From Algoriphagus vanfongensis DSM 17529 (GTDB lineage Bacteria; Bacteroidota; Bacteroidia; Cytophagales; Cyclobacteriaceae), in assembly GCF_000429465.1 (NCBI RefSeq), contig NZ_AUBX01000010.1:310001-374000 (forward strand): a stretch of DNA of 64,000 nt, written 5' to 3'. Made by a program: the position numbers and the translations under genes. Every line of letters begins with the position of its first letter. Positions within the stretch are counted from its first letter, which is position 1. The notes under the pieces are model-generated. The model saw only the letters and a list, made by a program, of their open reading frames with translations. It did not search any database and was not told the origin of the DNA. Shown here piece by piece: positions 17,672-27,907 of the stretch.

Positions 17672-18963
17672 TTACAGCCCAAGAAATCCACAGTGTCAAG
17701 CTCCGATTTGGTATCATAGGAAATAGTCCCCTACTCAATCATGCCATTCAGGTAGCCATGCAGGCTGCTCCGACAGACATGACTGTTTTGATCACAGGGG
17801 AAAGCGGAAGTGGTAAGGAAAGCTTTTCCAAAATCATCCATTCTCTCTCGCTCAGAAAACACGGGAAATTCATAGCTATCAACTGCGGAGCTATCCCAGA
17901 AGGCACAATAGATTCCGAACTTTTTGGTCACGAAAAAGGCTCATTCACCGGAGCGCACGAGGCCAGAAAGGGTTATTTCGAGGTGACAGATGGTGGATCT
18001 ATATTCTTAGACGAAATCGGAGAAATGCCTTTGGGAACCCAGGCTCGATTGCTCAGGGTGTTGGAAAATGGAGAATTCATCAAGGTGGGATCTTCCAAGG
18101 TTCAAAAGACCAATGTGCGTGTGATCACTGCTACCAATGTCAATTTGATCAAAGCTGTCGAAAAAGGGAAATTCAGAGAAGATTTGTACTACCGTCTGAA
18201 TACTGTTCCGATTTTCGTTCCTCCCCTGAGAGATCGCGGAGAGGATATGGTGCTTTTGTTCAGGAAATTCACCTCTGATTTTTCGGAACGCTATCATGTC
18301 AAACCTATTTCCTTGGATGCTGGGGCACAAAATCTCCTCATGCGCTATCCTTTTCCGGGCAACATCCGTCAACTGAAAAATATTGCTGAGCAGATTTCCC
18401 TACTGGAGCAAGAGCGGGATGTGGATGCACAGACATTATCCAAATACCTTCCCACGGACAATTCTCGCTTGCCAATGACCTTACCAGGACATCCCGGCAA
18501 AAGCTCAGAAAGCACAGATTTCTCAGAGCGAGACCTGCTCTACAAAGTCCTCTTTGATATGAAAAAGGACATGAATGAGCTTAAAAAATTGGTTTTGGAA
18601 TCTTATCAAAACGGAGGTCTCAACCAAAGTATTATTCAAAAACACAGCGGACTTTTTGAAGACATGGACAATAATTTTGCTCCATCCGAAAGTCCAGAGA
18701 GCTCGTCCAACTACTCCATGCCGCTCGTCTTGGAATCACAAAAATCCAGCAATATCGATGAGCGGGATTATGAAGACGAAGCTATCGAAGACATCATCCA
18801 TGAGGAAGATGATAATTCACTTTCTTTGGAGAAAAAAGAAAAGGAAATGATCCTGCGTGCGTTGAGAAAACACAACAACAAACGTAAGTATGCAGCCAGT
18901 GATCTCGGGATATCTGAGCGAACCCTGTACCGAAAAATCAAGCAATATGAAATTGACCAATAA
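17668..18963 (+). CDS. Sigma-54-dependent transcriptional activator without receiver domain
   Basis: 431 residues starting directly with the AAA+ sigma-54 interaction domain: Walker [10 protein letters not shown] at 44-52, the sigma-54 contact loop as GSFTGA at 91-96 (canonical GAFTGA), [12 protein letters not shown] as Walker B, and [10 protein letters not shown] as sensor II. A Ser/Glu-rich linker of ~120 residues follows, then a Fis-type helix-turn-helix at the C-terminus ([23 protein letters not shown]). With no N-terminal sensory domain, it may be controlled by level or partner proteins. It overlaps miaB by 4 bp and lptE by 17 bp. A sigma-54-like promoter lies 3.7 kb downstream at groESL. 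Confidence 0.92.
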   Translation: MITAQEIHSVKLRFGIIGNSPLLNHAIQVAMQAAPTDMTVLITGESGSGKESFSKIIHSLSLRKHGKFIAINCGAIPEGTIDSELFGHEKGSFTGAHEARKGYFEVTDGGSIFLDEIGEMPLGTQARLLRVLENGEFIKVGSSKVQKTNVRVITATNVNLIKAVEKGKFREDLYYRLNTVPIFVPPLRDRGEDMVLLFRKFTSDFSERYHVKPISLDAGAQNLLMRYPFPGNIRQLKNIAEQISLLEQERDVDAQTLSKYLPTDNSRLPMTLPGHPGKSSESTDFSERDLLYKVLFDMKKDMNELKKLVLESYQNGGLNQSIIQKHSGLFEDMDNNFAPSESPESSSNYSMPLVLESQKSSNIDERDYEDEAIEDIIHEEDDNSLSLEKKEKEMILRALRKHNNKRKYAASDLGISERTLYRKIKQYEIDQ

Positions 18964-19486
18964 AAAACTGGTCTGGACTTTAGGATTGGTAGTATTGCTT
19001 TTCCAAAGCTGTTCTGTCAAATATAGTTTTACAGGTACCAATATCAATTATGATTTGGTGGACACCTTTTCGGTAGACAATTTCTTCAATGATTCTGGAG
19101 GTGGTCCCGCCAATATGGAGCAGCAGTTTACAGAATCTCTCAAGGAATATTATCAGAGAAACACACAGTTGGAACTGGTAAGAACCAATGGTGATCTTCA
19201 GTTTTCCGGCGCTATCAAAAGATACACGCTCACTCCTCAATCTGCAGTATCCAGCGGCAGCTCCAATGTAGCCGACCGAGCGGGACAGATGAGACTGACT
19301 ATAGCCATCGAGGTAGAATATATCAACCTGAGCAATGAAGAGGAAAACCTTAAACAAAGCTTTTCATTCTTCCAGGATTATGATCCCCGAACTACGACAC
19401 TATTAGACGTGGAAAGTCAGCTGATTGAGGAAATTTTCAAAAACATCATTCAGGATGTCTTTACCGCCACAGTAGCCAATTGGTAA
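18947..19486 (+). CDS. lptE: LptE-like LPS assembly lipoprotein
   Basis: 179 residues: signal peptide with lipobox LLFQSCSVKYSFTG, then a mixed alpha-beta domain typical of LptE proteins of Bacteroidota. LptE plugs the outer-membrane LptD barrel and helps insert lipopolysaccharide. ATG 18947 was chosen since it starts the signal peptide (MKLTNKK); it overlaps the preceding activator gene. Position after a sigma-54 activator and before secG is, to my knowledge, conserved in the phylum. Confidence 0.85.
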   Translation: MKLTNKKLVWTLGLVVLLFQSCSVKYSFTGTNINYDLVDTFSVDNFFNDSGGGPANMEQQFTESLKEYYQRNTQLELVRTNGDLQFSGAIKRYTLTPQSAVSSGSSNVADRAGQMRLTIAIEVEYINLSNEEENLKQSFSFFQDYDPRTTTLLDVESQLIEEIFKNIIQDVFTATVANW

Positions 19487-19517
19487 TTTTTCTCTATTTT
19501 CACACAAAAGCCACATC

Positions 19518-20282
19518 GTGAACGCCAGCCAATTTCAAGAAATACTCAGTCGCGCAGATTCATTGGAAAAAAGTGAAATTCTCCAGCTCCGTAAAGTGCA
19601 GGAAAATTTCCCCTATTTTCAGATTCCCCATGTACTGATCGCACGATATGAATTTTTGAAAAATACCAAAGCCTCTAAACAGGCACTTGGATGGGCAGCC
19701 ATTACTAGCCCAGATCGTGTTTGGCTCAGAAAACTGGTGGAAAATCCTGGCAATCCCAGCCCAGCTTCCCCTAGCGAAGACTTATTGCCAGAAGATCAGC
19801 CGAGCAAGACAAACTCTGCCAGCCGAACTCAGTCCCTCAAAAATCTGGGAGAGCAACTAAAAGGCAACCCTCCTACCGAGGAGAAAAGTCAAGAAACAGC
19901 TCCTACTCCAGCTCCCAAAAAACCAAGGAGAACACGGAGACCGGGCGCAGGAGAAGATCTGATCGAGACCATCAAGCGAAAAGAGAAAAAGAAAATAGTC
20001 GACTCCAAGAAAAAGGAGCAAATAGACCTGATCAAAGCGTTTAGCAAAAAATCAATCAAAATGGCTACGATCAAGGAAATCGAAGCCAACCAAAATACGG
20101 AGAATTTGGCAGCCGCAAGCACGCAGATCAATGACAACCTGATCTCTGAAGGCTATGCCAAACTGCTTATCAAGCAAAATAAAAAGGAAAAAGCCATTGA
20201 AATTTATCAAAAATTGAGTTTGAAGTTTCCAGATAAAAAGGCTTACTTTGCGGACTTGATCGAAAACCTGAAGAATAATTAA
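19518..20282 (+). CDS. TPR-containing hypothetical protein
   Basis: 254 residues from a GTG start. The N-terminal ~75 residues are helical (LQLRKVQENFPYFQIPHVLIARYEFL), the middle is a charged Pro/Glu/Lys-rich low-complexity linker (~80-150), and the C-terminus is a tetratricopeptide-like helix pair (EGYAKLLIKQNKKEKAIEIYQKLSLKFPDKKAYFADLIENL). No enzymatic motif. Conserved placement between lptE and secG suggests an envelope-related scaffold role, which is inference. 7 bp precede secG. Confidence 0.8.
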   Translation: MNASQFQEILSRADSLEKSEILQLRKVQENFPYFQIPHVLIARYEFLKNTKASKQALGWAAITSPDRVWLRKLVENPGNPSPASPSEDLLPEDQPSKTNSASRTQSLKNLGEQLKGNPPTEEKSQETAPTPAPKKPRRTRRPGAGEDLIETIKRKEKKKIVDSKKKEQIDLIKAFSKKSIKMATIKEIEANQNTENLAAASTQINDNLISEGYAKLLIKQNKKEKAIEIYQKLSLKFPDKKAYFADLIENLKNN

Positions 20283-20289
20283 TTAGTAT

Positions 20290-20655
20290 ATGTTTACCTT
20301 ATTAATCACCATCATCCTTATCCTAGCTGTATTGTTGATCCTAGTGATCTTGGGACAAAACTCCAAGGGAGGAGTAGGAGCAGCTTTTGGCGGCAGTGCA
20401 TCTCAAATCATGGGTGTCACTCGTACAGGAAATGTATTGGAAAAAGCTACTTGGATCTTGGCAGTATCTATTTTGGTGCTTTCATTGGCATCTTCAGCAT
20501 TCTACCATGGCGCTCAGCCTAACCAGTTTTCATCTCCTAATATTGAGAATGCAAAACAACAAGTGGTAAGCCCGGCATTTGGTGATACCGAAAGCGAAAG
20601 CCTTCTTCCTACAGAGACTGAAACTTCCACTCAGGAAGACAGTACTGGAAACTAA
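20290..20655 (+). CDS. secG: Preprotein translocase subunit SecG
   Basis: 121 residues with two membrane helices (LLITIILILAVLLILVILGQ and ATWILAVSILVLSLASSAF) separated by the diagnostic loop NSKGGVGAAFGGSASQIMGVTRTGN. SecG assists SecYE in protein export. The acidic, Ser/Thr-rich C-terminal tail of ~45 residues is an extension typical of Bacteroidota. Last gene of the miaB run; a terminator follows. Confidence 0.93.
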   Translation: MFTLLITIILILAVLLILVILGQNSKGGVGAAFGGSASQIMGVTRTGNVLEKATWILAVSILVLSLASSAFYHGAQPNQFSSPNIENAKQQVVSPAFGDTESESLLPTETETSTQEDSTGN

Positions 20656-20692
20656 TTTCACCGATTTTAAGAGGTTTTAAGAAGAAATTTAG

Positions 20693-20721
20693 AGTCCGCC
20701 TTCACAAGGCGGACTTTTTTG
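20693..20721 (+). terminator. Terminator after secG
   Basis: AGTCCGCC and GGCGGACT arms around TTCACAA followed by six T residues. Confidence 0.9.
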
Positions 20722-20806
20722 TTTAGTTTGGTATTTAAAGCATTCTTTTTTAGCGGATTGTTAATCACCGTTTCTAAAAATCTGCTGCTCAACCAAATAC
20801 ATACCT

Positions 20807-21745
20807 ATGAATAAACAACCTCTCCGATTGGAGGACCTCAACCTAGAGAGCTGGCCAAACCTCATCTTATGGGCTGCTCCGATCATGTTTTTGCTCGTGT
20901 TCGTCGAATGGGGCATTTCCTGGTACCAAAAGAAAGACGCTTACAACACCAAAGATTTCTTCGCTGCTGCGACCATTGGACTGGTCAATGTAGGGATCTC
21001 TGCCATGATCAAACTGGCCACGTTTGGAGCGGCACTTTTTTTCTACAACATCTCACCGTTCCAAATCCCCGCCACCTGGTGGTCATTTATCCTATGCTTT
21101 ATCGCCATTGATTTTGCGAGATATTGGGCTCATCGTATTTCTCACGAACAGCGCTTCTGGTGGGCCACCCACATCACCCATCATAATAGTTCCAAATACA
21201 ACCTATCTGTATCGTTTCGATTGGGATGGACACAGCACATCAAGATTGTATTCTTCTTGCCTGTACTATTTATGGGATTTGATCCTTTTGTGTTCTTCAT
21301 CTGTCACCAGATTGCGGTCTTATACCAATTTTGGATTCACACCGAGTACATCCAAAAACTGCATCCTGTGATAGAGTACATCTTCACTACTCCATCCCAT
21401 CACCGGGTACACCACGCTAGTGATGAGCATTATTTGGACAAAAACTACGGCTCAACCTTTATCATTTGGGACAGAATGTTTGGCACATTCATGCCAGAGG
21501 GAGAAAGACCTACCTATGGAATCACCAAACCGGTCACATCCTACAATCCCGTTTATTTGGTATTCCATGAATGGCGGGACATCGTCAAGGACCTTGCCCA
21601 AGCAAAAAGTGTCAAAGAGGTCTGGCTCATTCTTTTTGACAAACCAGGCGCAGAAATCATCGCCAATCGAAAGAAAAAGGAAGCAGAAGTAGTACCGACT
21701 CCATCTGTACCACTTGAGAAAGAAAAAAAGCTCGTCGAAGCTTAA
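20807..21745 (+). CDS. Fatty acid hydroxylase / sterol desaturase family protein
   Basis: 312 residues with four or five membrane segments and the di-iron histidine clusters of the family: HRISHEQRFWWATHITHHN (HX3H and HxxHH), H of QFWIHTE, and HHRVHHASD (HxxHH). Bacterial members hydroxylate or desaturate membrane lipids, sterol-like or carotenoid substrates with oxygen; substrate unknown here. The ~40-residue charged C-terminal tail is outside the domain. Flanked by terminators on both sides, so monocistronic. Confidence 0.9.
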   Translation: MNKQPLRLEDLNLESWPNLILWAAPIMFLLVFVEWGISWYQKKDAYNTKDFFAAATIGLVNVGISAMIKLATFGAALFFYNISPFQIPATWWSFILCFIAIDFARYWAHRISHEQRFWWATHITHHNSSKYNLSVSFRLGWTQHIKIVFFLPVLFMGFDPFVFFICHQIAVLYQFWIHTEYIQKLHPVIEYIFTTPSHHRVHHASDEHYLDKNYGSTFIIWDRMFGTFMPEGERPTYGITKPVTSYNPVYLVFHEWRDIVKDLAQAKSVKEVWLILFDKPGAEIIANRKKKEAEVVPTPSVPLEKEKKLVEA

Positions 21746-21753
21746 TCAAAAAA

Positions 21754-21783
21754 AAGGAAGGCTATCCAAAGCCTTCCTTTTTT
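21754..21783. terminator. Bidirectional terminator
   Basis: AAGGAAGGCT and AGCCTTCCTT arms around ATCCAA with an A-run before and T-run after; serves the hydroxylase gene and the convergent gene ending at 21796. Confidence 0.9.
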
Positions 21784-21795
21784 GTTTGTCCAGAT

Positions 21796-22506
21796 TTATT
21801 CTTTTACATGCTGTAGTAGCAGCCTTTTGCCGATAGGCACAAGCGTCTCATCTATGGGAAAAGATTGCTTGCTGTGAAGACGCCAAGTGGCTGGATTGGG
21901 GAGTTCTTTGATTTCGCGGATCAGCTCCAGCTTCAGAGTTTCCAAGGTTTTGATCAGTGTCTTTTGGAAAACCCCAATCAGCCATAGCGAAACACTTCTA
22001 AATCTCTCACCAGCTATCTGAAGCAATCCTGATCGATATCGATAGGCATGAATATCGGAAGACTGCTCTTGGGTCAGCAGGACAAAACCTTCCCTCCGAT
22101 AGATCGGTTGGATCCCTACAGGCTCAAATTCCACATGCTCTTCGACATAGTCATAGATACTTCGTCCTTCTTTGATTTTCTTCTCCAATCTTGGCAATGC
22201 AAAATCTGTGATCTGATTGATCTCGGAGACAATTTCCCCCTCGCTTTCTAGAGGCCTGTAGTGCAGCTGTGCTTTGGAGAGATCTACATGTGTAAGACTC
22301 TTGGGAAATAACTCATTGAGTTTTTTCTTACCAGACCTGAACTCATGGAGGTGTCGATGATGCTCGATCAGCTCACCCAAGACAGGGTAAAGCCGCGTCG
22401 CTCTAAATTGTCGATCAGTCTCCTGCAAGTAGGCCATCAGTTGATATTTTTTGTATTCAAAATCTATCAACCCTTCGGTCATCCAGTTTTTAGATAAAGA
22501 CTTCAT
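21796..22506 (-). CDS. Conserved-looking hypothetical protein divergent from groES
   Basis: 236 residues, soluble, rich in charged helices (EGLIDFEYKKYQLMAYLQE; HHRHLHEFRSGKKKLNELFP). No motif I can tie to a family; the protein contains no signal peptide or membrane segment. It shares a 221-bp upstream region with groESL that contains four TGWCAGG half-sites and an AATACAAA/TTTGTATT inverted repeat, so it may be co-regulated with the chaperonin operon. Function not assigned. Confidence 0.78.
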   Translation of the reverse strand: MKSLSKNWMTEGLIDFEYKKYQLMAYLQETDRQFRATRLYPVLGELIEHHRHLHEFRSGKKKLNELFPKSLTHVDLSKAQLHYRPLESEGEIVSEINQITDFALPRLEKKIKEGRSIYDYVEEHVEFEPVGIQPIYRREGFVLLTQEQSSDIHAYRYRSGLLQIAGERFRSVSLWLIGVFQKTLIKTLETLKLELIREIKELPNPATWRLHSKQSFPIDETLVPIGKRLLLQHVKE

Positions 22507-22530
22507 AGGTTTAGTTAGCTTTTACCAAAA

Positions 22531-22559
22531 AATACAAATTTCTGTCAGGATTTTGTATT
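22531..22559. promoter_or_regulatory. Inverted repeat in the groES divergent region
   Basis: Perfect 8-base arms AATACAAA (22531-22538) and TTTGTATT (22552-22559) enclosing the first CTGTCAG half-site. Possible operator or promoter element for the leftward gene starting at 22506. Confidence 0.4.
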
Positions 22560-22644
22560 CGTTTTGGAAATTTTGACAGGCCAAAGGATCAGAAAACTGC
22601 TATTAGGAGTGTAATTACTGACAGGATGTAGTCGATTTGTCAGG
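22542..22644 (+). promoter_or_regulatory. Four YTGWCAGG half-sites upstream of groESL (possible enhancer)
   Basis: CTGTCAGG (22542-22549), TTGACAGG (22573-22580), CTGACAGG (22618-22625) and TTGTCAGG (22637-22644). They lie 20-120 bp upstream of the -24 element, where sigma-54 activators bind. CTGTCAG and CTGACAG are reverse complements of each other. Binding by an activator is inferred. Confidence 0.5.
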
Positions 22645-22663
22645 CTTTTGAGAATCTGTGCAC

Positions 22664-22680
22664 TTGGCACAGGAATCGCT
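22664..22680 (+). promoter_or_regulatory. Sigma-54 promoter of groESL
   Basis: TTGGCACAGGAATCGCT matches the consensus TTGGCAC-N5-TTGCW with one mismatch (TCGC for TTGC); GG and GC are exactly 10 bp apart. Predicted transcript start near 22691, giving a leader of about 37 nt before groES. No CIRCE element is present. Confidence 0.6.
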
Positions 22681-22727
22681 CAGGAGGGAATGTAGATTTT
22701 AAACTAACCTTTAAACAAATTCATACT

Positions 22728-23006
22728 ATGTCAAACGTGAACATCAAACCTCTTGCAGACAGAGTGCTGGTACAACCTGCTGCAGCTGAAGAGAAAACCG
22801 CATCCGGCCTTTACATCCCGGATACTGCCAAAGAAAAGCCTCAAAGAGGAACCGTCGTGGCAGTGGGCAATGGTAAAAAAGATGAGCCCTTGACTGTAAA
22901 AGTTGGAGACACTGTTTTGTACGGAAAGTATTCCGGTACTGAATTGAGCGTGGACGGAGCAGATTACTTGATCATGAGAGAATCTGACATTTTCGCGATC
23001 CTTTAA
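22728..23006 (+). CDS. groES: Co-chaperonin GroES
   Basis: 92 residues; full-length 10-kDa chaperonin with the opening [10 protein letters not shown], mobile loop region ([21 protein letters not shown]) and roof loop. Seven copies cap GroEL and enclose folding substrates. Followed 37 bp later by groEL. Upstream region carries sigma-54 promoter signals rather than a CIRCE operator. Confidence 0.97.
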   Translation: MSNVNIKPLADRVLVQPAAAEEKTASGLYIPDTAKEKPQRGTVVAVGNGKKDEPLTVKVGDTVLYGKYSGTELSVDGADYLIMRESDIFAIL

Positions 23007-23031
23007 TTAATCACCAAAAACATTAACCTAA

Positions 23032-24672
<1,641 letters not shown>

Positions 24673-24691
24673 GATTCCCAAACATCCATTT

Positions 24692-24719
24692 GAAAAGGAG
24701 GCCTATTGGCCTCCTTTTC
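24692..24719 (+). terminator. Terminator hairpin after groEL
   Basis: GAAAAGGAGGCC and GGCCTCCTTTTC arms around TATT; the T-tract is part of the stem and followed by TATTTC. Confidence 0.8.
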
Positions 24720-24842
24720 TATTTCATTCATCCTGAGGAACAAAAGATTTCTTCAGAAAAAATGACTGGAAACTTTTTCCATGCTCTGATATTAATTGTA
24801 TTTTGCTTAGAATACAGCCTTAGGATGCACTTTTAAAGCCCA

Positions 24843-25232
24843 ATGATCCAATTCGACGCAATTTTTCTTGTGGATGACGACCCCATCAATAACCTGATCA
24901 ATAAGCGGATCTTACAAAAAGTTGAGATCACTAATTTGATTCAGGAATTCCTGGAAGGAGCAGAAGCTTTGAGCAAAATCGAAAACTTGGATCAGGAGCA
25001 TCAGTTGCTAATCTTTTTGGACATCAACATGCCCGTCATGAATGGGTGGGAATTCTTAGAACACTACCTTGCAAAATTCCCACAACGTCAAGACAAAATA
25101 GTCATCCTGTCCAGCTCCATAGACTTTCAGGACAGACAAAAAGCGCAAGAATATAAAGTAGTAACCGGATTCTTGGAAAAGCCTCTAACACTGGATAAAA
25201 TCCACCAACAACTCGGCAAATATCAATCCTGA
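24843..25232 (+). CDS. Stand-alone response regulator receiver protein
   Basis: 129-residue CheY-like domain without output domain. Acidic pocket DDDP near residue 11, phospho-acceptor aspartate in LIFLDINMPVMNGWEF (about residue 59), Ser of LSSS and Lys of LEKPL complete the receiver set. Single-domain receivers pass phosphate in phosphorelays or act by protein contact. No kinase gene adjoins it; its last 10 bp overlap the convergent serine hydrolase gene. In Bacteroidota such receivers commonly pair with hybrid or PAS kinases elsewhere. Confidence 0.9.
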   Translation: MIQFDAIFLVDDDPINNLINKRILQKVEITNLIQEFLEGAEALSKIENLDQEHQLLIFLDINMPVMNGWEFLEHYLAKFPQRQDKIVILSSSIDFQDRQKAQEYKVVTGFLEKPLTLDKIHQQLGKYQS

Positions 25233-26323
25233 ATAATCGGGTCCAAGCGATCCCATAGCTGTCTGATCAGCATAAATGGAATCATGGTAGTTTCAGAAGC
25301 TCCTCCCATTCGCACGATGACCATATTTTCAGAAGGAACTACCATTAAAAACTGTCCATTTTTACCCATAGCCTGATACATGTCTGCAGGTGCAGATGGA
25401 ATTAAGGACCCAGCAAGGCTTTTTTGGACTCGTGGAAGCTGATAGGATGACTGACCATTGAGCCATGTCAGGAATCCATAACTCGGATTCAGCTCTTGCG
25501 AAGACTCCACCATCTCGTCGAAGTACTTTCCTTCCCAGATTTCTTGCCCATCCCATATTCCTTCAGAAAGAAGCAGTAGCCCAAACCTGGCCATAGACCT
25601 CGGAGTACTATAGAAGACATTGTTTTTCCCAGCTTTCTGCCAAAAACCCTTCATCCCGATACGATCCCCAATGCTGGACTTGAAATAAGACTGATAGCTT
25701 CGCCCCGTAGCATTTTCCAAAATTTGCTCCAACACAGTGTAGGTGCCATTGTGATAACTCCAGCGTGTACCTGGCTTAGCCAAAAAATGGAAAGATTCAG
25801 GAGACGTATCATCCAAATTGGCTACCTGATCATCCAATCCGGTCGTCATGGTCAAATGATGAAAGATTCGGATTTTCTTCTCCTCTTTGGCTGTCATAGA
25901 TGTCCAGCCAGCCCCTAGGTATTTCTGACTCTTGTCTTTGATTTTCAAAAATTTATCATTTTCAGCGATACCGATCATAGCCGCAGTGAGGGTCTTTCCG
26001 GCCGAAGCCCAATACCAAAACGACTCTGAATCCATCGGCCCTAGTCCTGTCAATTTTCCTCCCCAATACTCCTCCACGACCAACTTACCATCTTTCAAAA
26101 TCAAAAATGCCCGTGTGTCAGTTTGCGAAAGCCAAGCTAGAAACTCTCCCATTTTGCCCTGATCCAACCCAGCATCTGCTAAAGACATTTTCTCCCATTC
26201 CTGTGAGTCAATCGGCGGAAAATAAAAAGAAGTAGCAGACATTTGCTGCCCAAAAAGTGGAAAAGTAGAAAAAAAAGCCCCGACAATTATCAGGGCTTTC
26301 AACTTACTGAAAACATGATTCAT
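25223..26323 (-). CDS. Serine hydrolase, beta-lactamase class C family, exported
   Basis: 366 residues with a signal peptide (LIIVGAFFSTFPLFG). Penicillin-binding-protein-like fold: SxxK nucleophile motif as SAGK (WASAGKTLTA), YxN as YHNGTY, and a C-terminal MGKNGQ in place of KTG. Such enzymes act as esterases or peptidases in the periplasm; true beta-lactamase activity is not implied. It starts 14 bp after the S10-type peptidase gene, but its first codons contain a terminator-like hairpin that may limit read-through. Confidence 0.88.
   Translation of the reverse strand: MNHVFSKLKALIIVGAFFSTFPLFGQQMSATSFYFPPIDSQEWEKMSLADAGLDQGKMGEFLAWLSQTDTRAFLILKDGKLVVEEYWGGKLTGLGPMDSESFWYWASAGKTLTAAMIGIAENDKFLKIKDKSQKYLGAGWTSMTAKEEKKIRIFHHLTMTTGLDDQVANLDDTSPESFHFLAKPGTRWSYHNGTYTVLEQILENATGRSYQSYFKSSIGDRIGMKGFWQKAGKNNVFYSTPRSMARFGLLLLSEGIWDGQEIWEGKYFDEMVESSQELNPSYGFLTWLNGQSSYQLPRVQKSLAGSLIPSAPADMYQAMGKNGQFLMVVPSENMVIVRMGGASETTMIPFMLIRQLWDRLDPIIQD
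26266..26299 (-). terminator. Terminator-like hairpin inside the serine hydrolase signal sequence
   Basis: On the minus strand AAAGCCC and GGGCTTT arms enclose a 12-base loop, followed by further T residues. It lies 39 bp past the stop of the upstream peptidase gene and within codons 9-20 of the hydrolase. Confidence 0.5.
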
Positions 26324-26337
26324 GCTTCAATATGCCA

Positions 26338-27843
26338 TTATTTTCTCAATGTATCTTCAATAAATGCCTTCAAATCATCACGGAATTTCTGTGCAGATGG
26401 CAAATGTGTGTACATCATATGCCCTGCCTCATAATAGGTCATTTTGATTCGATCCGAGGCAGACTTTGGCAATCCCAAATGTGAGATAGAATGCTCAACT
26501 CCATAGAAAACCGTAGCCAGATCATAATATCCGTTCATGATCAATACCTCCATATTCGGATCCTTGCTCAGCGCATCGGCCATATCAGGCAGGGTCGTGA
26601 TGGCACCGGTGGTTCCCCAATATTGATTACCTCTATGTGACCAGTCCCATCTAAAGCCATTTCTTCCACCTGCCGAAGTCGCATACAACAAGTCCTTGCT
26701 CACTCCCAATGTCTCATGGAAATAATCCAAAAACAAACTGGTATAGGCTGGAGAAATAGCATCACTCTGCGGGTCGGTAAACGAAGACATGGACATCGGG
26801 TCGATATTGATTCCTTTGTAGCGAGAGTCTAATCGGCCTACCGTCATCCCTTCTTCTCGGAGCATTTCTTGAAAAGTTTCACCCGCATTGAGTTTCAAAT
26901 CAGCTCGCTTCCATACCTCGGCACTGATACCTGAATATGACTCCAGCTTCTGGGCCACCTGATTTTTCTCCGTGTCCGAAAGACGATTCCCCTTGAACAA
27001 TGCGGGAGCGTATTCATTCTCAGTAAATTCCCGCACCTCCTGCACAAAGGATTCAATGTCTGCACCTTTATTCGAGATCAAATCATGATATCTCGCTGTG
27101 ACTGCTACCGTAGGAAAATATGCGATATTTGAAATATCCTCATTTGGTACAAAGAACAAAGTACGCAAATCAAATACTGCCGAGACCATGACCACTCCAT
27201 TCAGTGCATAGCCACGATTAAGCAGGTAACTCATCACTCCGGCATTTCTAAAAGTGCCATAGCTTTCACCCAAAATGTACTTGGGAGAATTTAATCTGCC
27301 ATGCTCTTTCAGAAACTGCATGATAAACAAGCTGACGCTTCTGATATCCTGATCTACCCCCCAAAAGTCCGAACCCTTGGCATCACCAATAGGCACAGAC
27401 AGCCCTGTTCCCACAGGATCCATCATCACTACATCCGCAACATCTAGAATGGAAAATTCATTGTTTGCCAATTCGTATGGACCAGCCTGATTGTAGTTCG
27501 GATCATCGACTACGATTCTTTTTGGTCCCATGATTCCCATATGCAACCAGTAGGAAGAGGATCCAGGACCTCCATTATATGAAAAGATAATGGGTCTGTC
27601 TTTTTCAGGATTCTCTTTGAAGTAGGCTGTAAAACCAAATAGAGCGATGGGCTTGTTATTTTCATCCTTCAGCTCCATCGTGCCTGCTTTTGCAGTTAGG
27701 TTGATTGTCTTCCCATCAATCGTCACCGATTGTTTGGATTCAAACACCTGAGCTTTTGGATCTTCTTTTTTTGCCTCCTGCTTATCCTGAGCCCAGGTCA
27801 CATTGGACACAAGTAGAAGGACGAGTAGAAATCGTACTTTCAT
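26338..27843 (-). CDS. Serine carboxypeptidase-like (S10 family) secreted peptidase
   Basis: 501 residues with signal peptide (FLLVLLLVSNVTWA). Alpha/beta-hydrolase features: oxyanion segment NGGPGSSSYW, nucleophile GESYGTFR, acidic residue in MNGYYDLAT, and histidine in YEAGHMMYTH. S10 enzymes remove C-terminal amino acids; this places it in the periplasm or outside. Substrate specificity unknown. Adjacent to an amidohydrolase gene upstream (64 bp with a terminator between) and the serine hydrolase gene downstream, a small cluster of exported hydrolases. Confidence 0.9.
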   Translation of the reverse strand: MKVRFLLVLLLVSNVTWAQDKQEAKKEDPKAQVFESKQSVTIDGKTINLTAKAGTMELKDENNKPIALFGFTAYFKENPEKDRPIIFSYNGGPGSSSYWLHMGIMGPKRIVVDDPNYNQAGPYELANNEFSILDVADVVMMDPVGTGLSVPIGDAKGSDFWGVDQDIRSVSLFIMQFLKEHGRLNSPKYILGESYGTFRNAGVMSYLLNRGYALNGVVMVSAVFDLRTLFFVPNEDISNIAYFPTVAVTARYHDLISNKGADIESFVQEVREFTENEYAPALFKGNRLSDTEKNQVAQKLESYSGISAEVWKRADLKLNAGETFQEMLREEGMTVGRLDSRYKGINIDPMSMSSFTDPQSDAISPAYTSLFLDYFHETLGVSKDLLYATSAGGRNGFRWDWSHRGNQYWGTTGAITTLPDMADALSKDPNMEVLIMNGYYDLATVFYGVEHSISHLGLPKSASDRIKMTYYEAGHMMYTHLPSAQKFRDDLKAFIEDTLRK

Positions 27844-27874
27844 GATTTTTGATTTAGGTTGGTAGGTATGGTTA

Positions 27875-27905
27875 TAAAAAAGAAAAGCCCTGATGAGGGC
27901 CTTTC
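27875..27905 (-). terminator. Terminator after the amidohydrolase gene
   Basis: Read leftward: GCCCT/AGGGC stem around CATC extended by CTTTC and followed by a T-run, 3 bp beyond the stop of the amidohydrolase gene. Confidence 0.75.
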
Positions 27906-27907
27906 AT

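Noticed and set aside
22507-22727. CIRCE (HrcA) operator upstream of groES
   Set aside because: No TTAGCACTC-N9-GAGTGCTAA or close variant is present; GGAGTGT near 22606 has no partner.
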